From JANJWP01 sp049301335 (GTDB lineage: Bacteria > Patescibacteriota > Gracilibacteria > BD1-5 > UBA2023): a DNA stretch of 12,584 nucleotides. This document shows, piece by piece, positions 1-8,872 of this stretch. The position numbers and the translations under genes are program-made. The notes below the pieces were generated by a model, which did no database searches, was not told the DNA's origin, and saw only the letters and a program-made list of their open reading frames with translations. The number at the start of each line of letters is the position of its first letter. The stretch's first letter is position 1. The stretch spans positions 1 to 12,584 of the forward strand of contig JBAQKV010000044.1 in assembly GCA_049301335.1 (NCBI GenBank). Reading direction: 5' to 3'.

Positions 1-73
1 CTTAGCCGAGGCCTTGGCATGAGCCGGGGACGACTCCGACGCCCGACCAGCCCCGTCAATTCTTCGCGTCCTC
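1..73 (-). other. Downstream flank of the RND gene, possible start of another gene
   Basis: A perfect AGGAGG ribosome-binding sequence (complement of 70-75) overlaps the TAG stop of the transporter gene, giving TAGGAGG on the minus strand. A TTG codon lies 10 nt beyond it (59-57) and its frame stays open to the window edge. This could be the start of a translationally coupled next gene in the same operon. The 19 or so codons visible are Arg-rich and resemble nothing I recognise, so the gene is only a possibility. Confidence 0.25.
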
Positions 74-3000
74 CTAATTCGAAACCTCTTTCTCTCGAAG
101 TTTCAGGTCGTAGAAGAAGACCGGGACGAGGAAGAGCGTGAGGAGGGCGCTCGCGGAGAGACCGAACGCGATGGCCCAGGCGAGACCGCTCCATACCGGG
201 TCGGCAGCGATGACGATCGAACCGAGTACGGCCGCGAGGCTCGTGAGGAGGACGGGAACGAAGCGTTTTTTCGAACCTTCCACCACCGCGTCTTCCCAGC
301 TCGAGCCCGATTCGCGCAGCTGCGTCACGTATTCGAGCATGATGATGGCGTTCCCGACGACGATGCCTCAGAGCGCGATGGCGCCGATCATGGCCGTGGC
401 GGTGAAGTAGATGCCCGACGTCAGATTCAGAAGCGAGAATCCCGGGAAGATTCCGAAGAACGAGAAGAGGAACGTCATCATGACGATTCCGCCCACGCGG
501 AAACTTTTGAATTCGCCTACGACGAGGAAGTAGATGGCGAGGAGCGAGAGAATCATGGCGAGGCCCATGTCGCGGAACGTGTCCATGGTGAGTTCCCATT
601 CCCCGCCCCATTCGAGACGGTACTTCTTGCCGTCTTCCTTTCCGACGAAGTCGATGCCGTACGGGCCGGAACCGACCTTTTCGTACTTGGTGGCGAACGC
701 CGGTTTTTCGAATTCGCCGTAGAGGGCGAGCACCGGATAGACCACCGAGTTGTCGCCGATTTCCGCGTAGAGGTGCACGGTGGGCGAGCGGGCTTCAGTG
801 TGGTATTCCGGTCACGCGTAATCGGGTTCGACCATGGCGATTTCGTCGATGCGCACGGTTTGTCCCATGCGGTTCTTCACGGTGACCGCGCCGATTGCCG
901 ACGGGTCTTCGCGGTATTTCCGCGCGACGGTGACGACCACGTTTTCGGCTTCCGGCGACTTGCCCGAAGTTTCGAGCATGCCTACACCGTTTTCCGAGAA
1001 GACCGAAGCGAGCGCGGCTTCGACGCTTGCCGTATCGACGCCGCGTTCCGACATTTTCTCATTATCCAGCTTCACCCGCAGTTTGGGTTGCGCCGAGGAC
1101 AGGCTGTTTTCCAAGTCTTCGATCCCCTTCTTCGCGGCTATGGATTTCACGACGCCCTGCACCGATTCGGCGAAGCGTACGAGGGACTGCGTTGGGAGCC
1201 CCTCTTCGCCCTTGAGTTTGACGTGGAAGGTCGCCATGGTGGGTGGTCCCGGCGGATCTTCGAGGAGGCGGATTTTAGCGTCGGGATATTTCTCCAGGAA
1301 CCGGTCGCGGAGTATCGGACGGACGCGGATGACGTATTCTTCCGACGAGATTTCCCGTTCTTCCGAGAGGTTCACCCGCAGGCTCGACTGGTTTTCCAAT
1401 CGGCGGTTCTGCGATCCGCGGAAGAGGTTGGCGAAATCGGGGAGGAAACGTTCTCCAGAAGTATCGGAAACCGAGGTCGCGATACGGAGGTCTTCGGGGA
1501 GTTCGCTTTTGCGGTCGAGAAGGATGTCCGCCGCGAGTTCGGCCGCTTTTTCGCTTTCTGCCGCTTTGGCGTCGCGCGGGAGGTTGATCCAGAGGTACGC
1601 TTGTTCTTTGTTTGCCTTGGGCAGCATGCGGGCGCGAAAAACGTCCATGGCTATCGGGAGGGAAACCACGAGCATGAGCGAAACCCAGAACGCCGGCTTC
1701 AGCCACCTTCGGGCGGCTTTTTCTTTCTTTCCGGAACCGATGAATTTCTTCAGGAAGTTTGCGTAGTGGGCGAGGATGGGCGCATCCTTTTCTTCGTGGT
1801 GGCCGTGTCCGCGGTCGAGGGCGTGGGCCATGAACGGGTTGATGCTGAATGCCACGAAGAGCGAAGCCGTAAGCGCGATGGCGGCGAAGACCGGGATGGG
1901 TTTCATGTAGTCGCCCATCATTCCCGTGACGGCGAACATGCCGAGAAACGACATGATGCGCGTGATGGTGGAAAGCACGATCGAAACGCCCACTTCGCGC
2001 ACGCTGTCGAGGATCGCCTGCTTTTTGGTGCGGCCGTCGCGGACGCGGTCGGCGAGGTGGCGCGCGTTGTTTTCGACCACGACGATGGAGTCGTCGACGA
2101 GGATGCCGAGCGAGAGAATGAGCGCGAAAAGCGTGATGCGGTTGATGTCGAGACCGAACACGAACGCGACCACGAAGACGATACCGAGGACCATGGGGAT
2201 GCAGAACGCCGCGTTGGCCGCGTTGCGGAGACCGAGGAACAGTACGAGCACGCCGAAGACGATCGCGATGCTCACGAAGAGGTGGAAGAGGAGTTCGTTC
2301 GTCGCATGGCGGGCGGTTTCGCCTTCGTTGGCGACTGTTTCTACCGATACGTCGCCGGGAAGCGTTTTTTTGGCTTCGTCGATAACCTTCACGACGTCTT
2401 CGACGACGGTGACGGCATTCGATCCTTTGGCTTTCGAGACTCCGAAAAATGCCGAAGGATAGGTTCCGTTCTTATCGGAATAGAAGGCGAACTGCGTCGC
2501 CTCGGAAGGTCCGCGGACGATTTTAGCGACGTCGCGAAGATAGATCGGAGCGCCGTTCGACACGGTACCGGCGACCTCCGCCCGACCTCCGCCCGCGTAT
2601 CCTACCACGAGGTTTTTCAGGCTTTCTTCGTCCGTTCCTCCGCCGTCGAGCGCGACGAGCGTGGAGGATTTTCCGTCGGAGAGCGAACCCACGGCGCGGT
2701 ATCCCACGCGGGATTTTAGCGCGCCTACGATTTCGGAGACTTCCGTTCCCATGCCCCGAGCTTTGTCGGGGTCGACTTCGACGGTGAGTTGGTTGGAGTA
2801 TCCGCCCACGACGTCGAGGGTAGAGGTCTTCGCTACGCTTTTCACTTGGTCGCGAAGCGAATTCGCCACTGCGCGGACGTAGATTCCGGCTTCGGTCATC
2901 GTCAGCCCGGTTCCGGTATAGCGGACGGCGAAAGAAATCTGCGGAAGGTCTTCCGGGTCGATGGAACGGATGTCCATGGCCTCGACTCCGTACGGACGGA

Positions 3001-3376
3001 GCGCGTAGTTGGACGACAGTTTGTCATAGAGGCGAGCCTTGGCTTTTTCGGCGTCGGTGCCTACTTTGAAACTCGCCATGACCGAAGCGCGTTCGTCGCC
3101 GGCGTAGCCGTAAAGGTCGTCGATGCCTTCGAGTTCCGCGAGGCGGTTTTCGATTTCTTGGACGACGAAACGGCTCGCGTCCGCGCTGGAGTATCCGCGC
3201 ACCGGAAGCGAGATTTCGAACGCCGGGGCGACGATGGAGGGGTTGTACTGCTTAGGGAGGAGAACGTACGACAGCGTGCCGAAAAACGCTATCGCCGTAA
3301 TGGCGACGAGCGTGATTTTGCGGTTGTCGAGAAAGTATTTCGCGAATCTTTCGAGCATTTTCGAATATGGTTCCAC
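74..3376 (-). CDS. RND-family efflux transporter (AcrB/MMPL-like), TGA read as Gly
   Basis: Inner-membrane proton-driven exporter of the resistance-nodulation-division superfamily, 1100 residues, close to the 1000-1100 usual for AcrB-like pumps. TM1 is at about residues 18-40, a TM2-6 bundle begins near 360, TM7 lies near 565-585, and the second bundle starts near 935. The two porter regions lie between them. TM4 carries the proton-relay pair Asp428-Asp429 in GILVDDSIVVVEN. A His-rich loop (GHGHHEE) occurs in the central cytoplasmic segment. In-frame TGA codons at 814-812 (residue 855) and 370-368 (residue 1003) split the gene under the standard code. Residue 1003 lies in IGAIAL-x-GIVVGNAI, a small-residue site before the conserved GIVV helix, where Gly fits. 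The stop is TAG. The start is GTG at 3376; ATG at 3358 (MLERFAKYF) matches family N-termini equally well or better. No membrane-fusion or TolC partner is in the window. Substrate unknown. Confidence 0.9.
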
Positions 3377-3402
3377 GCGCCACCGGACGCGTTTCTATAC
3401 TA

Positions 3403-3420
3403 ACCTACCAAACGGTAGGT
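3403..3420. promoter_or_regulatory. Perfect inverted-repeat operator, probably for a TetR-type repressor
   Basis: The sequence ACCTACCAAACGGTAGGT has two 7-nt arms (ACCTACC and GGTAGGT) around a 4-nt centre. It lies directly after the -10 element of the leftward promoter, so it covers the expected transcription start of the transporter gene, and just upstream of the rightward promoter. TACCnnnnGGTA-type repeats are typical TetR/AcrR operators, and RND pumps are commonly controlled that way. No TetR gene is in the window, so the regulator's identity is inferred. Confidence 0.65.
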
Positions 3421-3448
3421 AGAATATGGGAAATTGAAAAACAGTCAA
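3421..3448 (-). promoter_or_regulatory. Leftward promoter of the RND transporter gene
   Basis: On the minus strand, TTGACT (3448-3443) and TATTCT (3426-3421) are separated by 16 nt. Transcription would start inside the adjacent inverted repeat, about 40 nt before the GTG start. Confidence 0.6.
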
Positions 3449-3461
3449 GTTTCGACATACT
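3434..3461 (+). promoter_or_regulatory. Rightward promoter of the M16-like gene
   Basis: TTGAAA (3434-3439) and CATACT (3456-3461) are spaced by 16 nt. The ATG of the downstream gene begins 6 nt after the -10 element and no Shine-Dalgarno sequence is present, which suggests a leaderless transcript. The -10 is imperfect, and the promoter overlaps the divergent one. Confidence 0.45.
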
Positions 3462-3467
3462 GTCTTC

Positions 3468-4538
3468 ATGCATTCCCTCCTCATAGAAAAGCCCCTTTCC
3501 GCCCTGCACGTCTGGGTATGGATTCCCGTTCCGCTCGGTACTTCGCAGGAACTCGTCCACTCGGTCGAACACCGGATTTTCCTCGATTCCAAAATCGCCG
3601 CGCTCGAAGACGAGACCGTCCGCCACAACGGCATGACTTTCTGGTCGGGAATCCGCCTTGAATTCACCATTCCTCCGGCGCGTTTCGGGGAGTTGAAATC
3701 GGCGCTCGCGGAATTGTTCAAGAAACCGCTCCCGAAGATGTCGTTCGAAGAGCGCGAACGCTTCGCCCGCGAACTCGAAGAGGGCGGCGGCGATTCTTTC
3801 GATCGGGCTCTCGACCGTTTCCGCTCCGCGTTTTCGGAGGCCAACGGTTTCGAACATTCCGGCAAGGACGAAGACGCCATCTGGGCTTCGCTCGATTTCG
3901 ACTCCGCCCGGCTTTTGGCAGTTGGAGACCTGGAAAAATCGCAAAGGGGGATTGCGGGGTCGGGGGGCGATCCCGTCTTCCGACCTATATGGTCCCCGTC
4001 TCCCCGCCCCGACCTCGTTTTCCCCACTCTCAAAGAAGAACTCGCCGACAAACCCGAAGACGACGACGGGTACGGACTCGGCGATAGCGATCCGGGAATG
4101 GATTACGTCCTCGTATTTCCATCCATCGTCGAAGACGCCCGAGATTTCGCTTTCCACGCGCTTTTCCTCCAACACGTGAGAATCCGTACGGATATCGATT
4201 TCCGCGATACCGGACGAACCTACGATCCCATCGTCGAAGATTATTTCGAAGACGGTTTCGCCGTATCGGGAATCCATCTCATCACTTCGGACGCTTCCAA
4301 AAAACTCCCGGCCCTTCCGAAAAAGCCTTCCGAAAAGGAGTTTCTTAAAACGAGGGATTCGCTCGCGTTCCAAAACGCCATTTTCGTTGACCAGCTCCTG
4401 TACGGCTCGTATCCGGTTCTCGGCATTCCGCCGGAGGACGCCCTCTCGGCGATCGAGTCGTATCCGTACGCCGATTTTTCGGAGCGTTTCGACCGCGCCG
4501 TCGCCCGGGTTTCCCTATTTTGGGGAATCGGAGGATAA
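3468..4538 (+). CDS. Diverged M16-family (pitrilysin-like) zinc peptidase homologue
   Basis: A 356-residue protein that looks like one short half of an M16 metallopeptidase. The N-terminal strand HVWVWIPVPLG is followed by H31-S-V-E34-H35, the inverted zinc motif HxxEH that gives the family two ligands and the catalytic Glu. A plausible third ligand is Glu102 in RERFARELEE, 67 residues on and slightly closer than usual (about 70-76). A second domain starting near residue 205 (DYVLVFPSIVEDARDFAFHA) resembles the M16 C-terminal alpha/beta fold. No signal peptide or membrane segment is seen, so a cytoplasmic location is likely. There is no internal TGA and the stop is TAA. It is divergent from the RND gene. 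The family assignment rests on motif order rather than on close recognisable similarity; a hypothetical protein with a chance HxxEH is the alternative. Substrate unknown. Confidence 0.6.
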   Translation: MHSLLIEKPLSALHVWVWIPVPLGTSQELVHSVEHRIFLDSKIAALEDETVRHNGMTFWSGIRLEFTIPPARFGELKSALAELFKKPLPKMSFEERERFARELEEGGGDSFDRALDRFRSAFSEANGFEHSGKDEDAIWASLDFDSARLLAVGDLEKSQRGIAGSGGDPVFRPIWSPSPRPDLVFPTLKEELADKPEDDDGYGLGDSDPGMDYVLVFPSIVEDARDFAFHALFLQHVRIRTDIDFRDTGRTYDPIVEDYFEDGFAVSGIHLITSDASKKLPALPKKPSEKEFLKTRDSLAFQNAIFVDQLLYGSYPVLGIPPEDALSAIESYPYADFSERFDRAVARVSLFWGIGG

Positions 4539-4568
4539 CCGTTCGGGATTTTTCCCGTTCCGCCGCCT

Positions 4569-4596
4569 TTGACAACGGCGGAATTTTTCATATATG
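4569..4596 (+). promoter_or_regulatory. Promoter of the CHASE-GGDEF-EAL gene
   Basis: A consensus TTGACA (4569-4574) is followed 16 nt later by TATATG (4591-4596). ATG 4605 lies 8 nt after the -10 element and has no Shine-Dalgarno sequence, so the mRNA is probably leaderless. The TTG at 4569, which would otherwise be an alternative start codon, is part of the -35 box. Confidence 0.65.
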
Positions 4597-4604
4597 AAAT
4601 ACGT

Positions 4605-7496
4605 ATGGAAAATGGCAAGACACCAAATGAGAGCCGAAACCGGGGGCCATCCGGTCTTTTTACCAAGTTCCGTTCGTCGGTCGTGGTATCGGAACTCGCT
4701 CACCGTTTCCGGGCGAAAATTCTCGCCATAGCGAATCTCGGTGATGCCGTGGTCGCCTCCAAGGCCGGGAAATTCATCCCCGCCGCCGTTCTCGCCGCTT
4801 CGCTCGCTACCACCGTCCAACTCTGGAAGAACGAAAAAGATTCCCTCGTCCGGGATTTTTCTTCGGAGGTGAAATCCCAAGCCATGGGCGTCGAAAACGC
4901 CGTCAGCCTCCGTATCAAGGCCTACGAAGAGCTTCTCATGGGGGTCCGCGGAAATTTCGAAGCGTCCCAATACGTCAGTCCGGCGGAATTCTCCGAATAC
5001 GTCTCTTCCCTCAAGCTCGCGGAAACCCATCCTGAAATACAGGGCGTGAGCCTCTCGTATTACGTTCCCGGCGAGGAACTCGAAGATTACGTGAAAAACC
5101 AGCGAAAGCGGGGCCTTCCGGAGTACGGATCCCGTATCGAAAAGGGATTCACCGAATACGCACCGGTCGTAATGATCGCTCCGAATACCGAAAAGAACGC
5201 GAGGGTGGTGGGGTATGACAATTTTTCGAATCTCGAACGGCGCGCCGCCATGGAACGGGCAAGGGATTTCGATTCGGCGCACATTACCGAAATCTTGCCG
5301 CTGGCTCAGAACGGATCGGCCCAATTGGATCGCGGCGTCATCATGTACCTTCCCGTTTACGGAAGGAATTTGCCCCGCGAAGATCTTGGCGACCGCCGCC
5401 GCAACGTCGTATGATGGGTGGCCATGAGCTTTTTCATGAAGGACTTCATGAACGGGGTCTTGGCGAACCGGATGGAAAAACTCGGGGTGGAGGTCTTCGA
5501 TTCGGCAACCGAAGACGCCAGAATGCTCGCGTACGACTCTTCGGAGCCCGACCTTCACGAGAATGCGAAATTCGGAGTGTCCGACGTCCGCACCCTGAAA
5601 ATCCTCAATCGGGATTGGACCGTGGTCGTCTATCCGAGGCCGCGCATGGAGGAATTCGTCCATTCCGAGCGTCCGCCGTTCGTTCTCGCGTTTTGAACCG
5701 TCACCTCGTTCGTTCTCGCGTTCTTTTTCTGGATGTCGATCCATGGCCGCGGAAGTCTGGTCGCCGCTCTCGAAGCCTTGAAAATCAGCTCTTCGAACCT
5801 TCTCGAAAGCGAAAAACGGTACCGCGCCCTTTTTAAGGACAGCAAGGTTCCGATGCTTCTCGTGGATCCCGTGAGCGGCAACGTCCTCGACGCGAACGAC
5901 AATGCGCTCAAATACTACGGGTACGCTTCCGAAGCCATCCGGTCGATGAACATCACGCAGATAAACGATGCCAGTTACGAAACCGTTCAGGAACGCCTCA
6001 GCCTCGTGCGGCACGGACTTCTCGAACGGTTCGAAACCAACCACCGCACCGCCTCGGGCGAAGTTCGGCTCGTCGAAGTCTCGGCTTCCCCCATAGATTT
6101 GGGAGGAACGGACGGAATACTCCAGATCGTCAACGACATCACCGACCGCAAGACGGCCATTGAAAAGATTATGGAAATGGCGACGCACGACGAGCTCACC
6201 GGCCTACCTAACCGCAACCTCCTCATGGACCGCCTCAACCAGGCGTTCGCCAATGCCGACCGGAGCGGACACAGCGTCGCGCTGATGTTCATCGACCTCG
6301 ACCAATTCAAGTCCGTGAACGATTCCATAGGACACGACGTTGGCGACCTCCTTCTTAAGGAAGTCGCTCGCCGCATGTCCGCCGTGGTGCGCGCCCAAGA
6401 TACCGTTGCGCGCCAAGGAGGCGACGAATTCCTCGTCATCCTTCCCGATCTTCCGAACCCGTCCCTTGCTTCGCTCGTCGCTGAAAAACTCATCGCGGCG
6501 ATATCCCAGCCGTTCGAAATCCAAGGGCATTCCCTCCATGTCGGAGCGAGCGTCGGCATCGCGGCGTACCCTCGTGACGCCGAAGATCGCGGAACCCTTA
6601 TGAAGTACGCCGATACCGCCATGTACCGCGTAAAGACGTCCGGCCGGAATTCGTACCGGTTCTTCTCCCAGGACATGCACGATTCGTCCATGGAACACCA
6701 GACGATGGCGAACGCGCTCCATGGGGCTCTCGAACGTCACGAGACCTCCGTCGTTTACCAGCCGCTCGTCAACTTCAAATCCGGAAAAACGATCGGAATG
6801 GAAGCGTTGCTCCGTTGGAACAATCCGAAACTCGGACAGGTTTCGCCGATGAAATTCGTCCCCATCGCCGAAGACACCGGACTCATCGTCCCAATCGGGG
6901 AATGGGTCATCCGCGACGTCTGCCGCACTATCGCGGAATGGAAATTCAAGGGCATCGAGGTCCCGAGGGTGGCCATCAACCTTTCCGCCCGCCAATTCCG
7001 TCTCAAAACCCTCGTGGAAGACATTACCCGCGTATTGAACGAAACCGGCACCGACCCCCGGCGCATCGGCCTCGAAATCACCGAGAGCATGCTTATCGAG
7101 AACGTGGAACAGGCGGTCGAAACGCTCGAAAAACTCTCCGCGCTCGGATTCGAAGTTTCCATCGACGACTTCGGTACCGGCTACTCGAGCCTCAGTTATC
7201 TGAAACGCTTTCCGGTCAGGAAACTCAAGATCGACCGGTCTTTCGTCAACGACATCGTCTCCGACGCCGACGACGTGGTCATCGTCCGAAGCATCATCGA
7301 TTTGGCCCATAACCTCGGGCTTCGCGTCGTCGCGGAAGGAGTGGAAAACGAATCTCAGTTCGAAATGCTCCGCGAAATGGGGTGCGATTGCGCGCAATGA
7401 TACCTGTTCAGCCGCCCGATTTCGGCCGGCGAAATGGAAATCCGTCTCACGAACGAAGGTACCGTCCTCTCGGAAAAGAAGAGGCTCAGGACCTAG
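4605..7496 (+). CDS. CHASE-PAS-GGDEF-EAL cyclic-di-GMP sensor protein, TGA read as Gly
   Basis: A 963-residue membrane protein that makes and breaks cyclic-di-GMP. TM1 is at about 57-74. An extracytoplasmic CHASE sensor at about 85-350 carries VGYDNFSNLERRAAMERARD and YLPVYG. TM2 is at about 358-378, PAS at about 403-505, GGDEF at about 525-685 and EAL at about 705-955. The GGDEF motif is canonical (605-609), with an RAQD inhibitory site exactly five residues before it. The EAL domain has EALLRW (from 733), NLSARQF, LEITESM, DDFGTGYSS, LKID and EGVEN, so both activities look intact. Three in-frame TGA codons occur at 5412, 5694 and 7398 (residues 270, 364, 932). Residue 932 is the near-invariant Gly of CDxAQGYLFSRP, 364 is a Gly inside TM2, and 270 precedes the last CHASE strand. 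The stop is TAG. The ATG at 4605 is preferred because the upstream TTG belongs to the promoter. The ligand is unknown. Confidence 0.93.
5677..5722 (+). repeat. Two exact 16-nt direct repeats, 30 nt apart, in the TM2 coding region
   Basis: CGTTCGTTCTCGCGTT occurs at 5677-5692 and again at 5707-5722, a period of exactly ten codons. Each copy encodes FVLAF within the second membrane helix of the sensor protein, and the TGA-Gly codon 5694 lies between them. This looks like a small in-frame duplication that built or lengthened the helix. Confidence 0.8.
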
Positions 7497-7505
7497 CGCC
7501 GAACT

Positions 7506-7533
7506 TTGACAACGTTTGATTCGTAGGTATTGT
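7506..7533 (+). promoter_or_regulatory. Promoter of acetate kinase gene
   Basis: TTGACA (7506-7511) and TATTGT (7528-7533) are spaced by 16 nt. The expected start near 7540 gives an untranslated leader of about 35 nt that contains a ribosome-binding site. Confidence 0.6.
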
Positions 7534-7562
7534 CCACGTACCAAAATTTTCCAATCGCAAAA

Positions 7563-7567
7563 AGGAG
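7563..7567 (+). promoter_or_regulatory. Shine-Dalgarno site that fixes the TTG start of ackA
   Basis: AGGAG within AAAAAGGAGCC lies 7 nt before TTG 7575. The first in-frame ATG is far downstream, inside conserved kinase sequence, so the TTG is the start. Confidence 0.75.
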
Positions 7568-7574
7568 CCATTAA

Positions 7575-8756
7575 TTGAGTCAAAAACACATACTGGTCGT
7601 AAATTCCGGATCTTCCTCCGTGAAGCTCGGCGTATTCGAAGGCGGCAACCGCCTCTACAAAGGCGCGTTCGAACGCGTGGGGTCCGATTCCTGTTCGCAC
7701 CGCATCACCGACGGGGAAGGCATCCTTCTTTCCGAAGGTTCGGTGCCGTCGGCTTCGGAAACCCCATCGTACGGGGACTGCGTGAAATTCTTCGTCTCGA
7801 AACTTTCGGAACTCGGCGTCCGCATCGACGCCGTGGGACACCGGGTGGTCCATGGCGGTCTCTCGTACGAAACCCCGGTCGTATTGGATGCCGAGGTTCT
7901 CGAGAAACTCCATGCCCTTTCTCCGCTCGCCCCGCTCCACCAGCCCTACAATCTGGCAGGGGTGAAGGCGTGCGAAGAAGCCCTTCCTGGCGTGGTTCAG
8001 GTCGCGTGTTTCGATACGGCGTTCCATGCGGGGCGTCCGCTCGAAACCCGCCGGTATTCCATTCCGCACCGTCTCACCGAGAAGGGCGTGATGGCGTACG
8101 GTTTCCACGGGCTTTCGTACGAACACGTGTCGTCGAAATTCGCCGAAGCCTTCGGGCACCAGAAGCGTTCCAAGGTCGTCGTCTGCCATCTCGGCAACGG
8201 CTCCTCGGTATGCGCGGTGCAAGACGGCAAGGGCGTGTCGTCCTCAATGGGCTTCACGGCTCTCGAAGGCGTGCCGATGGGAACGCGTTGCGGGAACATC
8301 GATCCGGGCGTATTGCTCTACCTCCTCCAGGAGGAAGGCATGAGTCCGGCCGAACTCTCCGACCTTCTCTACAAGAAGAGCGGCCTGCTCGGGGTTTCCG
8401 AACTGTCTTCCGACGTCCGCGACCTTGAAAAAGCCGCGTCCGAAGGACACGAGGGCGCCGTTCGTGCTCTGGAGCACTTCGCCGAACGCATCGCCGAACA
8501 GGTGATGAAGATGGCGCAGGCGATGCGTGGCATCGAAGGCATCGTCTTCACTGCCGGCATCGGGGAAAACAGCGCGCTCGTGCGGGATTTGGTCTGTTCG
8601 AAGCTCGAATGGCTCGGTCTCCGCCTTGATCCGAAATTGAACGAGGCGAACGCGGTTTGCGTGAGCTATCCGTCGAGTTCGCTCACGGTCTGCGTGATCC
8701 CTACCGACGAAGAGGGCGTCATCGCCCGACATGCCGATCGTCTCGCTTTTGCCTAA
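7575..8756 (+). CDS. ackA: Acetate kinase
   Basis: Cytoplasmic enzyme that transfers phosphate between acetyl phosphate and ADP, giving acetate and ATP; here probably a substrate-level phosphorylation step. The length of 393 residues is normal. The N-terminal phosphate-binding strand is ILVVNSGSSSVKLGVF (Asn10 at the active site). It is followed by GHRVVHGG with the active-site Arg, HQPYNL, VACFDTAFH with the catalytic Asp, GFHGLSYEHV, HLGNGSSVCAV, GVPMGTRCGNIDPG with the second active-site Arg, FTAGIGENS, and TDEEGVIA with the metal-binding Glu. GTRCGN replaces the more usual GTRSGD, a mild change. It starts at TTG with a good Shine-Dalgarno sequence, ends in TAA and has no internal TGA. It is transcribed alone, with its own promoter and a terminator just downstream. 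No phosphotransacetylase gene is present, so the source of acetyl phosphate cannot be seen here. Confidence 0.97.
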   Translation: MSQKHILVVNSGSSSVKLGVFEGGNRLYKGAFERVGSDSCSHRITDGEGILLSEGSVPSASETPSYGDCVKFFVSKLSELGVRIDAVGHRVVHGGLSYETPVVLDAEVLEKLHALSPLAPLHQPYNLAGVKACEEALPGVVQVACFDTAFHAGRPLETRRYSIPHRLTEKGVMAYGFHGLSYEHVSSKFAEAFGHQKRSKVVVCHLGNGSSVCAVQDGKGVSSSMGFTALEGVPMGTRCGNIDPGVLLYLLQEEGMSPAELSDLLYKKSGLLGVSELSSDVRDLEKAASEGHEGAVRALEHFAERIAEQVMKMAQAMRGIEGIVFTAGIGENSALVRDLVCSKLEWLGLRLDPKLNEANAVCVSYPSSSLTVCVIPTDEEGVIARHADRLAFA

Positions 8757-8774
8757 AAGGCGGATGACGGATTC

Positions 8775-8805
8775 AAACCCCCCTCTCCGGAGGGGGTTTT
8801 CTTTT
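8775..8805 (+). terminator. Rho-independent terminator after ackA
   Basis: The stem CCCCCTC (8779-8785) pairs with GAGGGGG (8790-8796) around the 4-nt loop TCCG and is followed by TTTTCTTTT. It starts about 20 nt after the ackA stop codon. Confidence 0.85.
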
Positions 8806-8843
8806 GCAAAAAACTTTCTTTCGTTATTTTATGCGTATCATCC

Positions 8844-8860
8844 AGCAATAGTCTATTGCT
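8844..8860. promoter_or_regulatory. Perfect 17-nt palindrome upstream of the small Cys gene
   Basis: AGCAATAG and CTATTGCT flank a single T (8852). The palindrome ends where a possible -10 element (TATCTT, 8860-8865) begins, 7 nt before ATG 8873, so it would lie in the spacer or -35 region of that promoter. I see no convincing -35. It differs from the fur-dps boxes nearby, so a separate regulator is likely. Confidence 0.55.
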
Positions 8861-8872
8861 ATCTTGGCCGAC

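Noticed and set aside
773..2719. A 648-codon plus-strand open frame opposite the RND transporter
   Set aside because: It is antisense to a well-supported gene, its composition is typical of the reverse frame of GC-rich coding DNA (runs of Arg, His, Asp, Phe, Gly), and it has no recognisable domain.
4544..4557. CGGGA-TTTT-TCCCG hairpin after the M16-like gene as a terminator
   Set aside because: The stem is only 5 bp and no T-run follows it.
4569..4604. TTG 4569 as the start of the CHASE protein
   Set aside because: The TTG is the beginning of a consensus TTGACA -35 box with a matching -10, and ATG 4605 follows at the expected transcription start.
4515..6188. A 557-codon minus-strand open frame opposite the CHASE region
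   Set aside because: It is antisense to conserved CHASE and PAS sequence and shows no family motif.
4605..7496. The sensor gene as a decayed pseudogene in four pieces
   Set aside because: All three interruptions are TGA, all are in frame, every active-site motif is kept, and four unrelated genes show the same pattern.
6204..8222. A 672-codon minus-strand open frame opposite the sensor gene and ackA
   Set aside because: It spans two convincing plus-strand genes and the ackA promoter, and has the same shadow composition (Asp, His, Phe, Arg, Gly rich).
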